A DNA stretch of 62,965 nt. It comes from Indolivaga alginatilytica (GTDB lineage Bacteria > Bacteroidota > Bacteroidia > Bacteroidales > Dysgonomonadaceae). Every line of letters starts with the position of its first letter. Position 1 is the first letter of the stretch. The DNA lies in the NCBI RefSeq assembly GCF_003201355.1, contig NZ_QICL01000029.1, positions 1-62,965 of the forward strand. The letters are read 5' to 3'. Positions 18,179-26,846 of the stretch are shown here, one piece after another. Below the pieces are notes generated by a model that saw only the letters and a program-made list of their open reading frames with translations, did no database searches and was not told the DNA's origin. Made by a program: the position numbers and the translations under genes.

Positions 18179-18186
18179 TATATTTG
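18179..18186 (+). promoter_or_regulatory. Candidate -7 element of the nuo operon promoter
   Basis: TATATTTG at 18179-18186 is a perfect TAnnTTTG, about 50 bp before nuoA. There is no good TTG 19-21 bp upstream (the nearest TTTG, 18162-18165, is only 13 bp away), so the -33 element is weak. The rest of the 284-bp gap before nuoA holds short TG runs and nothing else recognisable. Confidence 0.45.
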
Positions 18187-18235
18187 TAGGAGAAATGTAT
18201 CTATCTGTCATTTTCAGATCCTAAAAAACTAATAT

Positions 18236-18604
18236 ATGCAATCGAATCTATATGATTTTGTGCCGATCCTGATGCAAGTGGCATTTTCAGTTGTATTTGT
18301 GTTCGCAACAATATTTATATCAAACTATCTAGGTCCTAAGCACCGATCGTCTAAAAAGAATCAAAATTTCGAATGTGGAATTGAATCAATAGGCGATGCG
18401 CGAACTCCTTTTGCGGTTAAATACTTCTTAGTGGCTATTCTTTTCGTACTTTTCGATATCGAAATCATTTTTATGTACCCTTGGGCAATTAATTTCAAAA
18501 CAATAGGTATTAGTGGCTTGTTAAAGATGGGAGGGTTTATCTCTCTTCTATTGGTGGGTTATCTTTATATTGTGAAGAGAAAAGCTTTGGAGTGGGAGAA
18601 GTAA
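18236..18604 (+). CDS. nuoA: NADH-quinone oxidoreductase subunit A
   Basis: Small membrane subunit of respiratory complex I (122 residues, three transmembrane helices near 10-32, 62-85 and 92-112). The conserved loop YLGPKHRSSKKNQNFECGIESIGDAR carries the family's Cys-Gly-x-Glu motif, and FDIEIIFMYPWA is another hallmark. It helps form the quinone-site junction between arm and membrane. First of 14 nuo genes; a hairpin repeat starts inside its stop codon. Confidence 0.96.
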   Translation: MQSNLYDFVPILMQVAFSVVFVFATIFISNYLGPKHRSSKKNQNFECGIESIGDARTPFAVKYFLVAILFVLFDIEIIFMYPWAINFKTIGISGLLKMGGFISLLLVGYLYIVKRKALEWEK

Positions 18605-18628
18605 GATCGTAGATCTTTTACTAATAAG
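18603..18628 (+). repeat. Hairpin repeat copy at the nuoA stop codon
   Basis: Arms AAGATC and GATCTT with loop GTA: both arms differ from the consensus GGTC/GACC by matching changes, so pairing is kept. The tail is TTTACTAATAAG, degenerate. The first two bases are part of the TAA stop. Confidence 0.7.
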
Positions 18629-18691
18629 TAACTGAAAGTTTTTCAAAAGTAATAACAAGCAATTGTTGTTGCACTGAATAAATAATAAATT

Positions 18692-18705
18692 AGGTCTACG
18701 ACCTT
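18692..18705. repeat. Hairpin repeat copy before nuoB
   Basis: AGGTC, loop TAC, GACCT(T). The conserved tail is not clear on either side, so orientation is unassigned; the preceding AATAAATAATAAAT may be a decayed reverse tail. It lies about 75 bp before nuoB, in a 175-bp gap that otherwise shows no gene. Confidence 0.6.
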
Positions 18706-18779
18706 AAGTATTGTAAACTGAAGCTTGTTATAGACTGATAATATAGCAAAATTATTTTTCTGTGCTTAAAACATGAATC

Positions 18780-19331
18780 ATGAGTGAATCAACTAATATA
18801 AATATAGTACCTGCTCCGGACGGATATACCGGAAATGGTTTTTTTGCTACCAAATTTGATTATGTAATTGGTTTAGCACGGGCTAATTCTATGTGGCCTC
18901 TACCATTTGCTACATCTTGTTGTGGTATCGAATTTATGGCAACTATGGCGTCAACCTATGATATGGGACGTTTTGGAGCCGAGCGTAACAGCTTTTCTCC
19001 ACGTCAAGCCGATATGTTGTTGGTGATGGGAACTATTTCTAAAAAGATGGGTCCCATTTTGCGTAATGTATACGAGCAAATGGCAGAGCCCAAATGGGTT
19101 ATTGCTGTAGGTGCTTGCGCTTCTTCTGGTGGTATTTTCGATACATATTCAGTATTGCAGGGTATTGATAAAATTATACCTGTTGATGTATATGTACCGG
19201 GTTGTCCTCCTCGTCCCGAACAAATTCTGGATGGGCTGATGCAATTGCAGGAAATCGTAAAAAGTGAATCTATACATCGTCGTGGCTCGGAAGTATATAA
19301 AGAACTATTAGAGTCATATAAAATTGAATAA
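18780..19331 (+). CDS. nuoB: NADH-quinone oxidoreductase subunit B
   Basis: Holds cluster N2, the [4Fe-4S] centre that passes electrons to quinone. Ligands are visible: the adjacent Cys47-Cys48 in TSCCGIEFMAT, a Cys in VGACASSGG (about 112) and one in VPGCPPRPE (about 142). 183 residues, soluble, normal length. Its TAA stop overlaps the next hairpin repeat, and nuoC follows 27 bp later. Confidence 0.97.
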   Translation: MSESTNINIVPAPDGYTGNGFFATKFDYVIGLARANSMWPLPFATSCCGIEFMATMASTYDMGRFGAERNSFSPRQADMLLVMGTISKKMGPILRNVYEQMAEPKWVIAVGACASSGGIFDTYSVLQGIDKIIPVDVYVPGCPPRPEQILDGLMQLQEIVKSESIHRRGSEVYKELLESYKIE

Positions 19332-19349
19332 GGTCGCAAACCTTTTATA
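19330..19349 (+). repeat. Hairpin repeat copy at the nuoB stop codon
   Basis: AAGGT ... ACCTT around CGCAA, followed by TTATAAAA. The first AA belongs to the TAA stop of nuoB. One base pair of the usual six is lost. Confidence 0.65.
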
Positions 19350-19358
19350 AAATATATA

Positions 19359-19889
19359 ATGTCATTGGAAACTATTGATATTCAAAACAAAATAACAGAA
19401 AAATTTGGAGCAGATGTTCTGAACTTTAGAATGGAACAAGACATTCTAACGTTTGAAGCTACTCCTGCCGTGATCAAGAATGTAATCCGTTTTATGAAAG
19501 AAGATGGAACTTTGAGTTTCAACTTTATGACAGACCTTTGCGGAGTGCATTATCCCGATAATGATATTGATGCTCAGTTTGCTATTGTATATTTGATGCA
19601 TAACTGGGTTGATAATGTAAGAGTGAGGGTAAAAACTTTTCTGAATGGTAATAAAGTAGAAGTCGATACAATGACCGATATCTTTGCCGCAGCCAATTGG
19701 ATGGAAAGAGAAACTTACGATTTTTATGGAGTTAAGTTTATCGGGCATCCAAACTTGAAACGTATTTTGAATGATGATGGAATGACATCCTTCCCTATGC
19801 GCAAAGAATATCCATTAGAAGATTCAGGACGTAGTGACAAAGACGACCGTTTCTTTGGTCGAACACCGAATAACTATCAACCTAAATAA
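19359..19889 (+). CDS. nuoC: NADH-quinone oxidoreductase subunit C
   Basis: Peripheral-arm subunit next to NuoD (176 residues). The motif WMERETYDFYGVKFIGHPNLKRIL is the complex I 30-kDa subunit signature (ERExxDxxGixfxGHPxLxRI), and the end FPMRKEYPLED is also typical. It is separate from nuoD, not fused as in E. coli. The stop codon overlaps a hairpin repeat. Confidence 0.96.
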   Translation: MSLETIDIQNKITEKFGADVLNFRMEQDILTFEATPAVIKNVIRFMKEDGTLSFNFMTDLCGVHYPDNDIDAQFAIVYLMHNWVDNVRVRVKTFLNGNKVEVDTMTDIFAAANWMERETYDFYGVKFIGHPNLKRILNDDGMTSFPMRKEYPLEDSGRSDKDDRFFGRTPNNYQPK

Positions 19890-19917
19890 GGTCTAGCGAC
19901 CTTCCTGTTTCTTTGGT
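19888..19917 (+). repeat. Hairpin repeat copy at the nuoC stop codon
   Basis: AAGGTC, 4-base loop TAGC, GACCTT, then CCTGTTTCTTTGGT. The hairpin is perfect and the tail end CTTTGGT is conserved. It begins within the TAA stop of nuoC. Confidence 0.75.
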
Positions 19918-19995
19918 TAGTGCCATAGCTAAAGAGCGTTATAGTTAAATGATATGGCAATAGAAATTATCTAAGTTAAAGAGAGAAAGACTGAA

Positions 19996-21231
19996 ATGTC
20001 AGACCTATTATTACACCCCGAACATCGCTTTGCGAAAATCTTAAGAGATCATACTCCCGAAGATGGTCGTGAGTTGTCGGTTCTAAATTTTGGCCCTACA
20101 CATCCTTCTACGCATGGTGTATTTCAGAATATACTACTTTTGGATGGTGAGCGAATTTTAGATGCCGATACTACTGTAGGTTATATACACAGAGCTTTTG
20201 AAAAAATAGCGGAAAACAGAGCATTCTACCAGATTACTCCGTTAACTGACCGTATGAACTATTGTTCTGCACCAATCAATAATATGTGTTGGTGGATGAC
20301 CATAGAAAAAGCTTTGGGTGTAGAAGTTCCTAAACGTGCACAATATATGCGTGTTATCGTCATGGAATTGGCACGTATCACCGATCACCTTATATGCAAT
20401 GGTATTTTAGGAGTCGATTTGGGTGCATATTCGCCTTTCCTATATGTAATGAAGTACCGTGAATTGGTTTACGAAATCTATGAAGAAATTTGTGGAGGTC
20501 GTTTAACTACCAACATGGGACGTATCGGAGGTTTCGAGAGAGACTGGAGTGAGGCTGCATGGCGAAAACTGGACGAATTCCTTGAAGGATTTCCAAAAGC
20601 TTGGGACGAACTTGAAAGAGCTTACCTACGAAACCGTATATTTATGGATCGTACAGTGAATGTAGGATCTATCTCTGCTGAAAAAGCAATGAATTATGGC
20701 TTTACAGGCCCTAACTTGAGAGCAACCGGTATTGATTATGATGTGCGTGTAGCAAAACCATATAGTTCGTATGAAGATTTCGACTTTATAGTACCAGTTG
20801 GTCAATCGGGAGATACATACGATCGTTTCTGTGTACGTTGTGGCGAAGTGAAAGAAAGCTTGAAAATAATTCGTCAGGCTAAAGATAATCTTCCTGAAGG
20901 TGATTATCACGCAGATGTGCCCGATTATTATCTTCCTCCTAAAGACGAAGTATATACAAGCATGGAAGCTCTTATTAATCACTTTAAAATAGTGATGGGA
21001 GAAATTCCTGTTCCTGTAGCAGAAGTATATCATGCAGTAGAAGGAGCTAATGGTGAATTAGGTATGTATTTGATTACTGACGGTTCGCGTACTCCATACC
21101 GCTTGCATTTCCGTAGACCCTGTTTTATATATTATCAGGCTTTCCCTGAAATGATTAAAGGTGGAATGTTTTCGGATGCTGTAGCTACATTGTCAAGTCT
21201 AAATGTAATCGCAGGAGAATTAGACGCATAG
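19996..21231 (+). CDS. nuoD: NADH-quinone oxidoreductase subunit D
   Basis: The 49-kDa subunit, related to the large subunit of [NiFe] hydrogenases, which forms the quinone pocket with NuoB (411 residues). FGPTHPSTHGVFQ near residue 32 holds the conserved quinone-site His; GRIGGFERD and GPNLRATGIDYDVR are further signatures. The C terminus FYYQAFPEMIKGG-like block is present as FIYYQAFPEMIKGG. The stop TAG overlaps a full-length hairpin repeat. Confidence 0.97.
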   Translation: MSDLLLHPEHRFAKILRDHTPEDGRELSVLNFGPTHPSTHGVFQNILLLDGERILDADTTVGYIHRAFEKIAENRAFYQITPLTDRMNYCSAPINNMCWWMTIEKALGVEVPKRAQYMRVIVMELARITDHLICNGILGVDLGAYSPFLYVMKYRELVYEIYEEICGGRLTTNMGRIGGFERDWSEAAWRKLDEFLEGFPKAWDELERAYLRNRIFMDRTVNVGSISAEKAMNYGFTGPNLRATGIDYDVRVAKPYSSYEDFDFIVPVGQSGDTYDRFCVRCGEVKESLKIIRQAKDNLPEGDYHADVPDYYLPPKDEVYTSMEALINHFKIVMGEIPVPVAEVYHAVEGANGELGMYLITDGSRTPYRLHFRRPCFIYYQAFPEMIKGGMFSDAVATLSSLNVIAGELDA

Positions 21232-21257
21232 GTCGCAGACCTTTTTATTGCTTTGGT
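21230..21257 (+). repeat. Hairpin repeat copy, full length, at the nuoD stop codon
   Basis: AGGTC, loop GCA, GACCT, then TTTTATTGCTTTGGT. It matches the consensus through the whole tail and is the best plus-strand reference copy. It overlaps the TAG stop of nuoD. Confidence 0.85.
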
Positions 21258-21322
21258 AAGATAATAATAGACGCTTAATCTAAATAATGTACAATAGATA
21301 ATTAGATGTACTTATAGATAGA

Positions 21323-21847
21323 ATGGAAAAAAGAGAATACAATCAAGAAATAAATATAACGGAAGATTTGATGGCTCGTATCAATGAGTTTATCAGCCAC
21401 TATCCGGAAGGAAAGAAAAAATCGGCGATGTTGCCCGTGCTTCACGCAGTGCAAGATGCTCATGACAATTGGTTGAGTGTTCCTTTAATGAATAAGGTTG
21501 CCGAAATTCTGGAAGTTCATCCTATTGAGGTGTATGAGGTGGTTACATTTTATACCATGTTCAATCAACACCCTAGAGGTAAATATACATTCGAATTTTG
21601 CCGTACCTCATGTTGCAGTATTCGTGGCGGTGAGGATATGCTCGATTATGCTTGTAACAAGTTGGGTATAAAAGAAGGTGAAACTACCGAAGATGGCATG
21701 TTTAGTGTAGTAGGGACTGAGTGTTTAGGAGCTTGTGGCTATGGACCAATGCTTCAATTAGGTGATTTTTATCACGAGCATTTGACCGAAGAAAAGTTTG
21801 ATGCGTTAGTTGAAGACTGTAAACAAGGTAAAATAAAACTAGATTGA
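21323..21847 (+). CDS. nuoE: NADH-quinone oxidoreductase subunit E
   Basis: The 24-kDa thioredoxin-like subunit with [2Fe-2S] cluster N1a (174 residues). Ligands are in FCRTSCCSIRGG (C-x4-C) and VGTECLGACGYGP (C-x3-C). It belongs to the NADH-dehydrogenase module with NuoF and NuoG, showing that this complex accepts electrons from NADH. nuoF starts 7 bp after its stop. Confidence 0.97.
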   Translation: MEKREYNQEINITEDLMARINEFISHYPEGKKKSAMLPVLHAVQDAHDNWLSVPLMNKVAEILEVHPIEVYEVVTFYTMFNQHPRGKYTFEFCRTSCCSIRGGEDMLDYACNKLGIKEGETTEDGMFSVVGTECLGACGYGPMLQLGDFYHEHLTEEKFDALVEDCKQGKIKLD

Positions 21848-21853
21848 TTTGCG

Positions 21854-23212
21854 ATGGCTAGAAAGATATTATTTGAGAACATAGATATTCCCGGAATAAA
21901 GGATTACGAAGTTTATCGCAAGAACGGAGGTTATAGAGCTGTAGAAAAGGCTATTAAAACAATGACTCCCGATGAAATCGTAGAACAAGTTAAAACTTCG
22001 GGCTTAAGAGGTCGTGGTGGAGCAGGATTCCCCATGGGACTAAAATGGAGCTTTATCGATAAGAAATCAGGGAAACCTCGTCACTTGGTTGTAAATGCCG
22101 ATGAGTCGGAACCCGGAACTTTTAAAGATCGTTTCCTAATGGAGTACATTCCTCACTTATTGATCGAGGGAGCTATTATATCGAGTTTCGCTTTAGAAGC
22201 AAACCTATCGTATATTTACATTCGTGGTGAATATATGTGGGTATTCAAAATCCTTGAAAAAGCTATAAAAGAAGCCTATGCCAATGGATGGTTAGGTAAA
22301 AATATATTGGGAACGGGTTATAATCTCGATTTATATGTACACTGTGGAGCAGGAGCATATATTTGTGGAGAAGAAACTGCTCTTATAGAATCATTAGAAG
22401 GCAAAAGAGGTAATCCTCGTATCAAACCACCATTTCCTGCTGTAAGCGGATTATGGGCTGAACCAACTGTTGTGAACAACGTAGAGTCGATTTCGGCTGT
22501 ATCGTGGATCGTAAATAACAGTGGTGAGGAGTATGCTAAAATAGGTTTAGGTAAATCGACAGGAACTAAATTGATTTCGGCTTCGGGACATATCAAAAAT
22601 CCGGGAGTGTATGAAATTGAAATGGGTATGACTGTAGATGAATTTATGAACTCCGATCAATATCTTGGTGGTATGATTGATGACCGTCCTTTAAAGGCGT
22701 TTATTCCCGGAGGCTCATCTGTGCCAATCCTTCCTGCAAATTATATCTTTAAGACTGCGAACGGTGAAGATCGTCTGATGACTTACGAATCTCTTGCTGA
22801 TGGTGGTTTCACAACCGGATCATCTATGGGATCAGGAGGTTTTATCGTATATAATGATTCGGCATGTGTAGTGCGTAATACGTGGAATTTTTCACGATTC
22901 TATCATCACGAAAGTTGTGGACAATGTTCACCTTGCCGTGAAGGTACAGGATGGATGGAAAAAATTCTTGAACGTATCGAAAACGGTCATGGACGTCAAG
23001 AAGACATCGACCTTCTTTGGGATATTCAAAGTAAAATAGAAGGAAATACTATTTGCCCACTAGGTGACGCTGCTGCATGGCCTGTGGCTGCTGCAATTCG
23101 TCATTTCCGTGAAGAATTTGAATATCACGTACGTTTCCCTGAAAAAATAAAAAATAGAAATCACTTTGTAAATGAACCTATGGAAAAGGTTAGACATTTA
23201 CTCTCATTATAA
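21854..23212 (+). CDS. nuoF: NADH-quinone oxidoreductase subunit F
   Basis: NADH-binding flavoprotein subunit (452 residues) that oxidises NADH with FMN and passes electrons through a [4Fe-4S] cluster (N3). GLRGRGGAGFPMGLKW near residue 49 is the NADH site, GAGAYICGEETALIESLEG the FMN region, and ESCGQCSPCREG plus the later Cys in NTICPLGDAAAWP hold the cluster. Coupled to nuoE and nuoG by 6-bp gaps. Confidence 0.97.
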   Translation: MARKILFENIDIPGIKDYEVYRKNGGYRAVEKAIKTMTPDEIVEQVKTSGLRGRGGAGFPMGLKWSFIDKKSGKPRHLVVNADESEPGTFKDRFLMEYIPHLLIEGAIISSFALEANLSYIYIRGEYMWVFKILEKAIKEAYANGWLGKNILGTGYNLDLYVHCGAGAYICGEETALIESLEGKRGNPRIKPPFPAVSGLWAEPTVVNNVESISAVSWIVNNSGEEYAKIGLGKSTGTKLISASGHIKNPGVYEIEMGMTVDEFMNSDQYLGGMIDDRPLKAFIPGGSSVPILPANYIFKTANGEDRLMTYESLADGGFTTGSSMGSGGFIVYNDSACVVRNTWNFSRFYHHESCGQCSPCREGTGWMEKILERIENGHGRQEDIDLLWDIQSKIEGNTICPLGDAAAWPVAAAIRHFREEFEYHVRFPEKIKNRNHFVNEPMEKVRHLLSL

Positions 23213-23218
23213 GTACCT

Positions 23219-24265
23219 ATGAAAGTTACAATAGATGGACATACAATAGATGTAGAAGCCGGTACTACTGTGTTGGAAGCAGCACGTGCTATTGGTGGAC
23301 CTAGTGTGCCTCCTACCATGTGTTACTATTCTAAACTGAAAGATTGTGGTGGCAAATGTCGTTGTTGTTTGGTAGAGATAAGTAAGGGGAGCGAAAGAGA
23401 CCCTCGCCCTATGCCAAAACTACAACCGTCGTGTGTTACAGCGGTTCAGGATGGAATGGAGGTGAAAAGTGCTACATCACCCAAAGCTTTGGATGCTCGT
23501 AGAGCTGTATCCGAATTTTTGTTGATCAATCACCCATTAGATTGTCCTGTGTGCGATCAGGCAGGTGAATGTGATTTACAAAACCTTGCTTATGGAAATA
23601 AGAATTTCAAGACTCGCTATAAAGAAGAAAGAAGAACGTTTGAGCCCGAAGACATTGGTCCATATATTCAATTGCATATGAATCGTTGTGTATTGTGCTA
23701 CCGCTGTGTAAAATTGGCGGATCAGCTTACACCCGAACGTGTACATGGTGTTATTGGACGTGGCGACCATGCTCAGATATCAACTTATATATCTAAGGCT
23801 ATCGATAACGATTTCTCAGGAAACATGATTGATGTTTGTCCTGTAGGAGCATTAACCGATAAAACATTCCGTTTCGAATCTCGTGTGTGGTTTAATAAAC
23901 CTTACAATGCGCATCGTGATTGTCCGACATGTTCGGGTAAAGTAACCCTTTGGATGTTTGGAGATAAGGTGCAACGTGTAACAGGTCGTAAAGATGTTTA
24001 TCATGAAGTTGATGAGTTTATCTGTAACGATTGTCGTTTTCATCATAAAAATGCAGAAGATTGGGTAATTGAAGGACCTCGTAAGTTTGAGAAACCATCA
24101 GTGCTTAATATCAACAACTATATTCGCCCTTTGAAAAAGGTGCATATAGATGCTGATGAGCTGATTCTTGAAGGAAGAGAGCAGGATGAGAAGAAAATCA
24201 GTATGCCTGCAATTCCTTATGATGCAGTTGAGTTGGAAGCAATTAAAGAAGTAAAAGAAGAGTAA
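23219..24265 (+). CDS. nuoG: NADH-quinone oxidoreductase subunit G, short form
   Basis: Iron-sulfur subunit of the NADH module, only 348 residues against 680-900 in long NuoG proteins. The N-terminal [2Fe-2S] site uses Cys35, Cys47, Cys50 and Cys72; a His-Cys3 site follows (His105, Cys109, Cys112, Cys118); then a [4Fe-4S] site in NRCVLCYRCVK and DVCPVGAL. A residual CPTC...CNDC segment (near 233 and 270) remains where the molybdopterin-oxidoreductase-like domain would start, but that domain is absent. Short NuoG is known in other Bacteroidetes, so this is probably not a truncation. Confidence 0.93.
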   Translation: MKVTIDGHTIDVEAGTTVLEAARAIGGPSVPPTMCYYSKLKDCGGKCRCCLVEISKGSERDPRPMPKLQPSCVTAVQDGMEVKSATSPKALDARRAVSEFLLINHPLDCPVCDQAGECDLQNLAYGNKNFKTRYKEERRTFEPEDIGPYIQLHMNRCVLCYRCVKLADQLTPERVHGVIGRGDHAQISTYISKAIDNDFSGNMIDVCPVGALTDKTFRFESRVWFNKPYNAHRDCPTCSGKVTLWMFGDKVQRVTGRKDVYHEVDEFICNDCRFHHKNAEDWVIEGPRKFEKPSVLNINNYIRPLKKVHIDADELILEGREQDEKKISMPAIPYDAVELEAIKEVKEE

Positions 24266-24279
24266 AGGTCACCGACCTA
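24266..24279 (+). repeat. Hairpin repeat copy after nuoG
   Basis: AGGTC, loop ACC, GACCT, directly after the TAA stop. The tail is short (ATTAAATAG) and not conserved. Confidence 0.65.
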
Positions 24280-24305
24280 TTAAATAGTTGAAAGTATTAC
24301 CGTAT

Positions 24306-25337
24306 ATGGAAATTTCATTTATATTAGAGAAGCTTATTCTTATTATCATAGTCTTTGCCGTAACAATGTTTTTTGCGTTGTATTCGACTTTGGCTGAACG
24401 TAAAGTTGCCGGATTTATACAAGACCGTTACGGACCTAACCGTGCAGGTATATTCGGAATTTTACAACCATTAGCTGATGGAGCTAAACTGTTTTCGAAA
24501 GAAGAGTTTATGCCCGATACTCCTAATAAAGTATTATTTACGATAGGACCGGCTATGGCAATGATTGTCTCTCTACTTGGGAGTGCGGTTATTCCTTGGG
24601 CTAACAAATTTGTAATTGCAGGAGTAGAGTACATTCCTCAGGTGGCAGATATTAATATAGCTTTACTATATGTGGTTGCTGTTATGTCTACTGCTATTTA
24701 TGGAATAGTAATTGGTGCTTGGGCATCTAATAACAAATATTCTTTAATGGGAGGTATTCGTGCAGGAGCTCAAATGGTTTCATACGAAGTTGCAATGGGA
24801 TTATCACTGATAGCTCTTGTAATGATGACGGGAACATTCAGCCTACGTGAAATAACTGAACAACAAGCCGGTTTTGGTTGGAATGCTTTTTATCAACCGC
24901 TAACCCTATTTATATTTCTGATATGTTCATTTGCAGAGTGTAACCGTACACCTTTCGATTTAGCAGAATGTGAATCGGAGTTGGTTAACGGACACCATAC
25001 CGAGTTCTCTTCTATGAAGATGGGATTTTATATGTTCTCTGAATATGTGAGTATGTTCTTCTCTTCAGCATTGATCTCAATACTATTCTTTGGTGGATAT
25101 AATTATCCAGGAATGGAATGGGTTGCCGATAATTGGGGTGGAAATATTGCAAATACTCTAGCGGTTCTTACACTATTGGGTAAAATATCATTCTTCATAT
25201 TCTTTTATATGTGGGTACGATGGACTATTCCTCGTTTCAGATATGACCAATTGATGCGTCTGGGATGGAAAATGTTGTTCCCTTTGGCATTATTCAATAT
25301 ATTATTGGTTGGAGTTTTAATTCTGATTTTTAAATAA
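24306..25337 (+). CDS. nuoH: NADH-quinone oxidoreductase subunit H
   Basis: Membrane subunit that closes the quinone chamber (343 residues, about eight transmembrane helices). RKVAGFIQDRYGPNRAG and FAECNRTPFDLAECESELVNG are the two complex I subunit 1 signatures. The frame opens with a TTG at 24288, but the ATG at 24306 is the better start. The following 84-bp gap carries a reverse hairpin repeat. Confidence 0.96.
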   Translation: MEISFILEKLILIIIVFAVTMFFALYSTLAERKVAGFIQDRYGPNRAGIFGILQPLADGAKLFSKEEFMPDTPNKVLFTIGPAMAMIVSLLGSAVIPWANKFVIAGVEYIPQVADINIALLYVVAVMSTAIYGIVIGAWASNNKYSLMGGIRAGAQMVSYEVAMGLSLIALVMMTGTFSLREITEQQAGFGWNAFYQPLTLFIFLICSFAECNRTPFDLAECESELVNGHHTEFSSMKMGFYMFSEYVSMFFSSALISILFFGGYNYPGMEWVADNWGGNIANTLAVLTLLGKISFFIFFYMWVRWTIPRFRYDQLMRLGWKMLFPLALFNILLVGVLILIFK

Positions 25338-25372
25338 AGCTATTGATCAGAATCAGGTAGACAAAAATATTT

Positions 25373-25401
25373 ACCAAAGTAATAAAAAGCTCTACGAGCT
25401 T
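25373..25401 (-). repeat. Hairpin repeat copy, reverse, before nuoI
   Basis: On the plus strand: ACCAAAGTAATAAA, then AAGCTC, loop TAC, GAGCTT. Tail fully conserved. The stem shows a paired G-to-C / C-to-G change relative to GGTC/GACC. It ends 20 bp before the nuoI ATG. Confidence 0.8.
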
Positions 25402-25421
25402 ACTAAAAACAATTATTTGCT

Positions 25422-25988
25422 ATGGCAATAGAAAATATATCATTATCGGGAAGAAAGACGGCTGTCTCTAATAAGGAGATGACCTTCTGGGAGCGTCTAT
25501 ATTTTATAGCGATAATTAAAGGGATGATGATTACTATAAAGCACTTCTTTTCAAGAAAAGTGACTGTTCAGTATCCCGAACAAAAACGAGAATACAGTCC
25601 GGTTTACAGAGGACAGCATGTATTGATGCGAGACGAAGAAGGTCGTGAGCGTTGTACTGCCTGTGGATTATGTGCCCTTGCATGTCCGGCAGAAGCTATC
25701 ACAATGAAGGCTGCCGAACGTACAAAAGAAGAAATGAATTTGTATCGTGAAGAAAAATATGCAGCCATCTACGAAATCAATATGTTGCGCTGTATTTTCT
25801 GTGGATTGTGTGAAGAAGCTTGTCCGAAAGATGCTATCTATTTGACTAAGTCTCAAAAGCACGTGAAACCCGATGTTACAAGACAAAGTTTTATTTACGG
25901 AAAAGACAAACTTGTTATTTCTGTCGAAGATGGAAAATCAGGAAAATATGCGGGACTTAAACCGATACAAAATAAAGAGTTAAATTAG
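25422..25988 (+). CDS. nuoI: NADH-quinone oxidoreductase subunit I
   Basis: The 23-kDa ferredoxin-like subunit (188 residues) with clusters N6a and N6b. Two classical motifs are visible: CTACGLCALACP and CIFCGLCEEACP. An N-terminal amphipathic segment (FWERLYFIAIIKGMMITIKHFF) attaches it to the membrane arm. It ends in a TAG that overlaps a hairpin repeat. Confidence 0.97.
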   Translation: MAIENISLSGRKTAVSNKEMTFWERLYFIAIIKGMMITIKHFFSRKVTVQYPEQKREYSPVYRGQHVLMRDEEGRERCTACGLCALACPAEAITMKAAERTKEEMNLYREEKYAAIYEINMLRCIFCGLCEEACPKDAIYLTKSQKHVKPDVTRQSFIYGKDKLVISVEDGKSGKYAGLKPIQNKELN

Positions 25989-26000
25989 GTCAGTGACCTT
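25987..26000 (+). repeat. Hairpin repeat copy at the nuoI stop codon
   Basis: AGGTC, loop AGT, GACCT(T), starting inside the TAG stop. The tail is not conserved (AACATATA). nuoJ begins 13 bp later, so the hairpin sits right before its start and may sit over the ribosome-binding region. Confidence 0.7.
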
Positions 26001-26012
26001 AACATATATAAA

Positions 26013-26516
26013 ATGATAACGATAATTTTTTATATTCTGGCAACAATTACTCTGGGTACAGGTATTTTGACCGTTTTGGCAAAAAATCCTATACATAGTG
26101 CTGTTTATATGGTTGTCTGCTTTTTCTCTATTGCAGGTCATTTTTTGATGCTTAATGCACAATTCTTGTCAGTGGTGCATATCATAGTATACACAGGTGC
26201 TATTATGATATTATTGCTGTTTACATTGATGCTTATGAATTTGAGTGATCAGCATGAGCCAAAGAAAAAAGTGGCAAGTCGTATAGCTGCTGCCGTATCG
26301 GTATGTTTAACAGCAATAGTTATACTTGCAGTATTCCTTAAAGCTAATGTTGTAATAGAATCTTATAAGGCCGAAAATATCGATTTTCAGTCGGTACAGG
26401 TTATAGGACAAGTATTGCTCGACGAATACATGGTGCCATTTGAGTTTGCTTCCATTTTGCTTATTACTGCAATGATTGGAGCTGTATTGATTTCAAAAAG
26501 AGAGAAAAAAGCTTAA
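26013..26516 (+). CDS. nuoJ: NADH-quinone oxidoreductase subunit J
   Basis: Membrane subunit of the proton-pumping arm (167 residues, five transmembrane helices). NPIHSAVYMVVCFFSIAGHFLML and VHIIVYTGAIMILLLFTLMLMN are the conserved subunit 6 blocks. nuoK starts 4 bp after the stop, so translation is probably coupled. Confidence 0.96.
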   Translation: MITIIFYILATITLGTGILTVLAKNPIHSAVYMVVCFFSIAGHFLMLNAQFLSVVHIIVYTGAIMILLLFTLMLMNLSDQHEPKKKVASRIAAAVSVCLTAIVILAVFLKANVVIESYKAENIDFQSVQVIGQVLLDEYMVPFEFASILLITAMIGAVLISKREKKA

Positions 26517-26519
26517 GAT

Positions 26520-26840
26520 ATGCTGGATATATTAGAACAAGTTGGTATTAACAATTACATCTATCTTTCTACATTATTATTTTGTGTAGGTGTACTTGGT
26601 ATTTTGTATCGACGCAGTACAATAGTTATGCTGATGTCGGTTGAATTGATGCTTGCAGCTGCAAATTTGTTGTTAGCCGTATTTTCGGTTTATCATCAAG
26701 ATGTCAGCGGACAGGTATTTGTCATCTTCGCAATGGCAGTCGCAGCGGCAGAAGTCGCGGTAGGATTGGCTATATTAGTCTCAATCTATAGAAATATCGG
26801 TTCAATAGATATCGATAAATTAAAAAACTTGAAAGGGTAA
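26520..26840 (+). CDS. nuoK: NADH-quinone oxidoreductase subunit K
   Basis: Small membrane subunit related to MrpC antiporter subunits (106 residues, three transmembrane helices). SVELMLAAANLLL holds the conserved membrane glutamate, and a second one lies in AMAVAAAEVAVGLAILV; both belong to the proton path. It is 6 bp from nuoL. Confidence 0.96.
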   Translation: MLDILEQVGINNYIYLSTLLFCVGVLGILYRRSTIVMLMSVELMLAAANLLLAVFSVYHQDVSGQVFVIFAMAVAAAEVAVGLAILVSIYRNIGSIDIDKLKNLKG

Positions 26841-26846
26841 TTTTGA

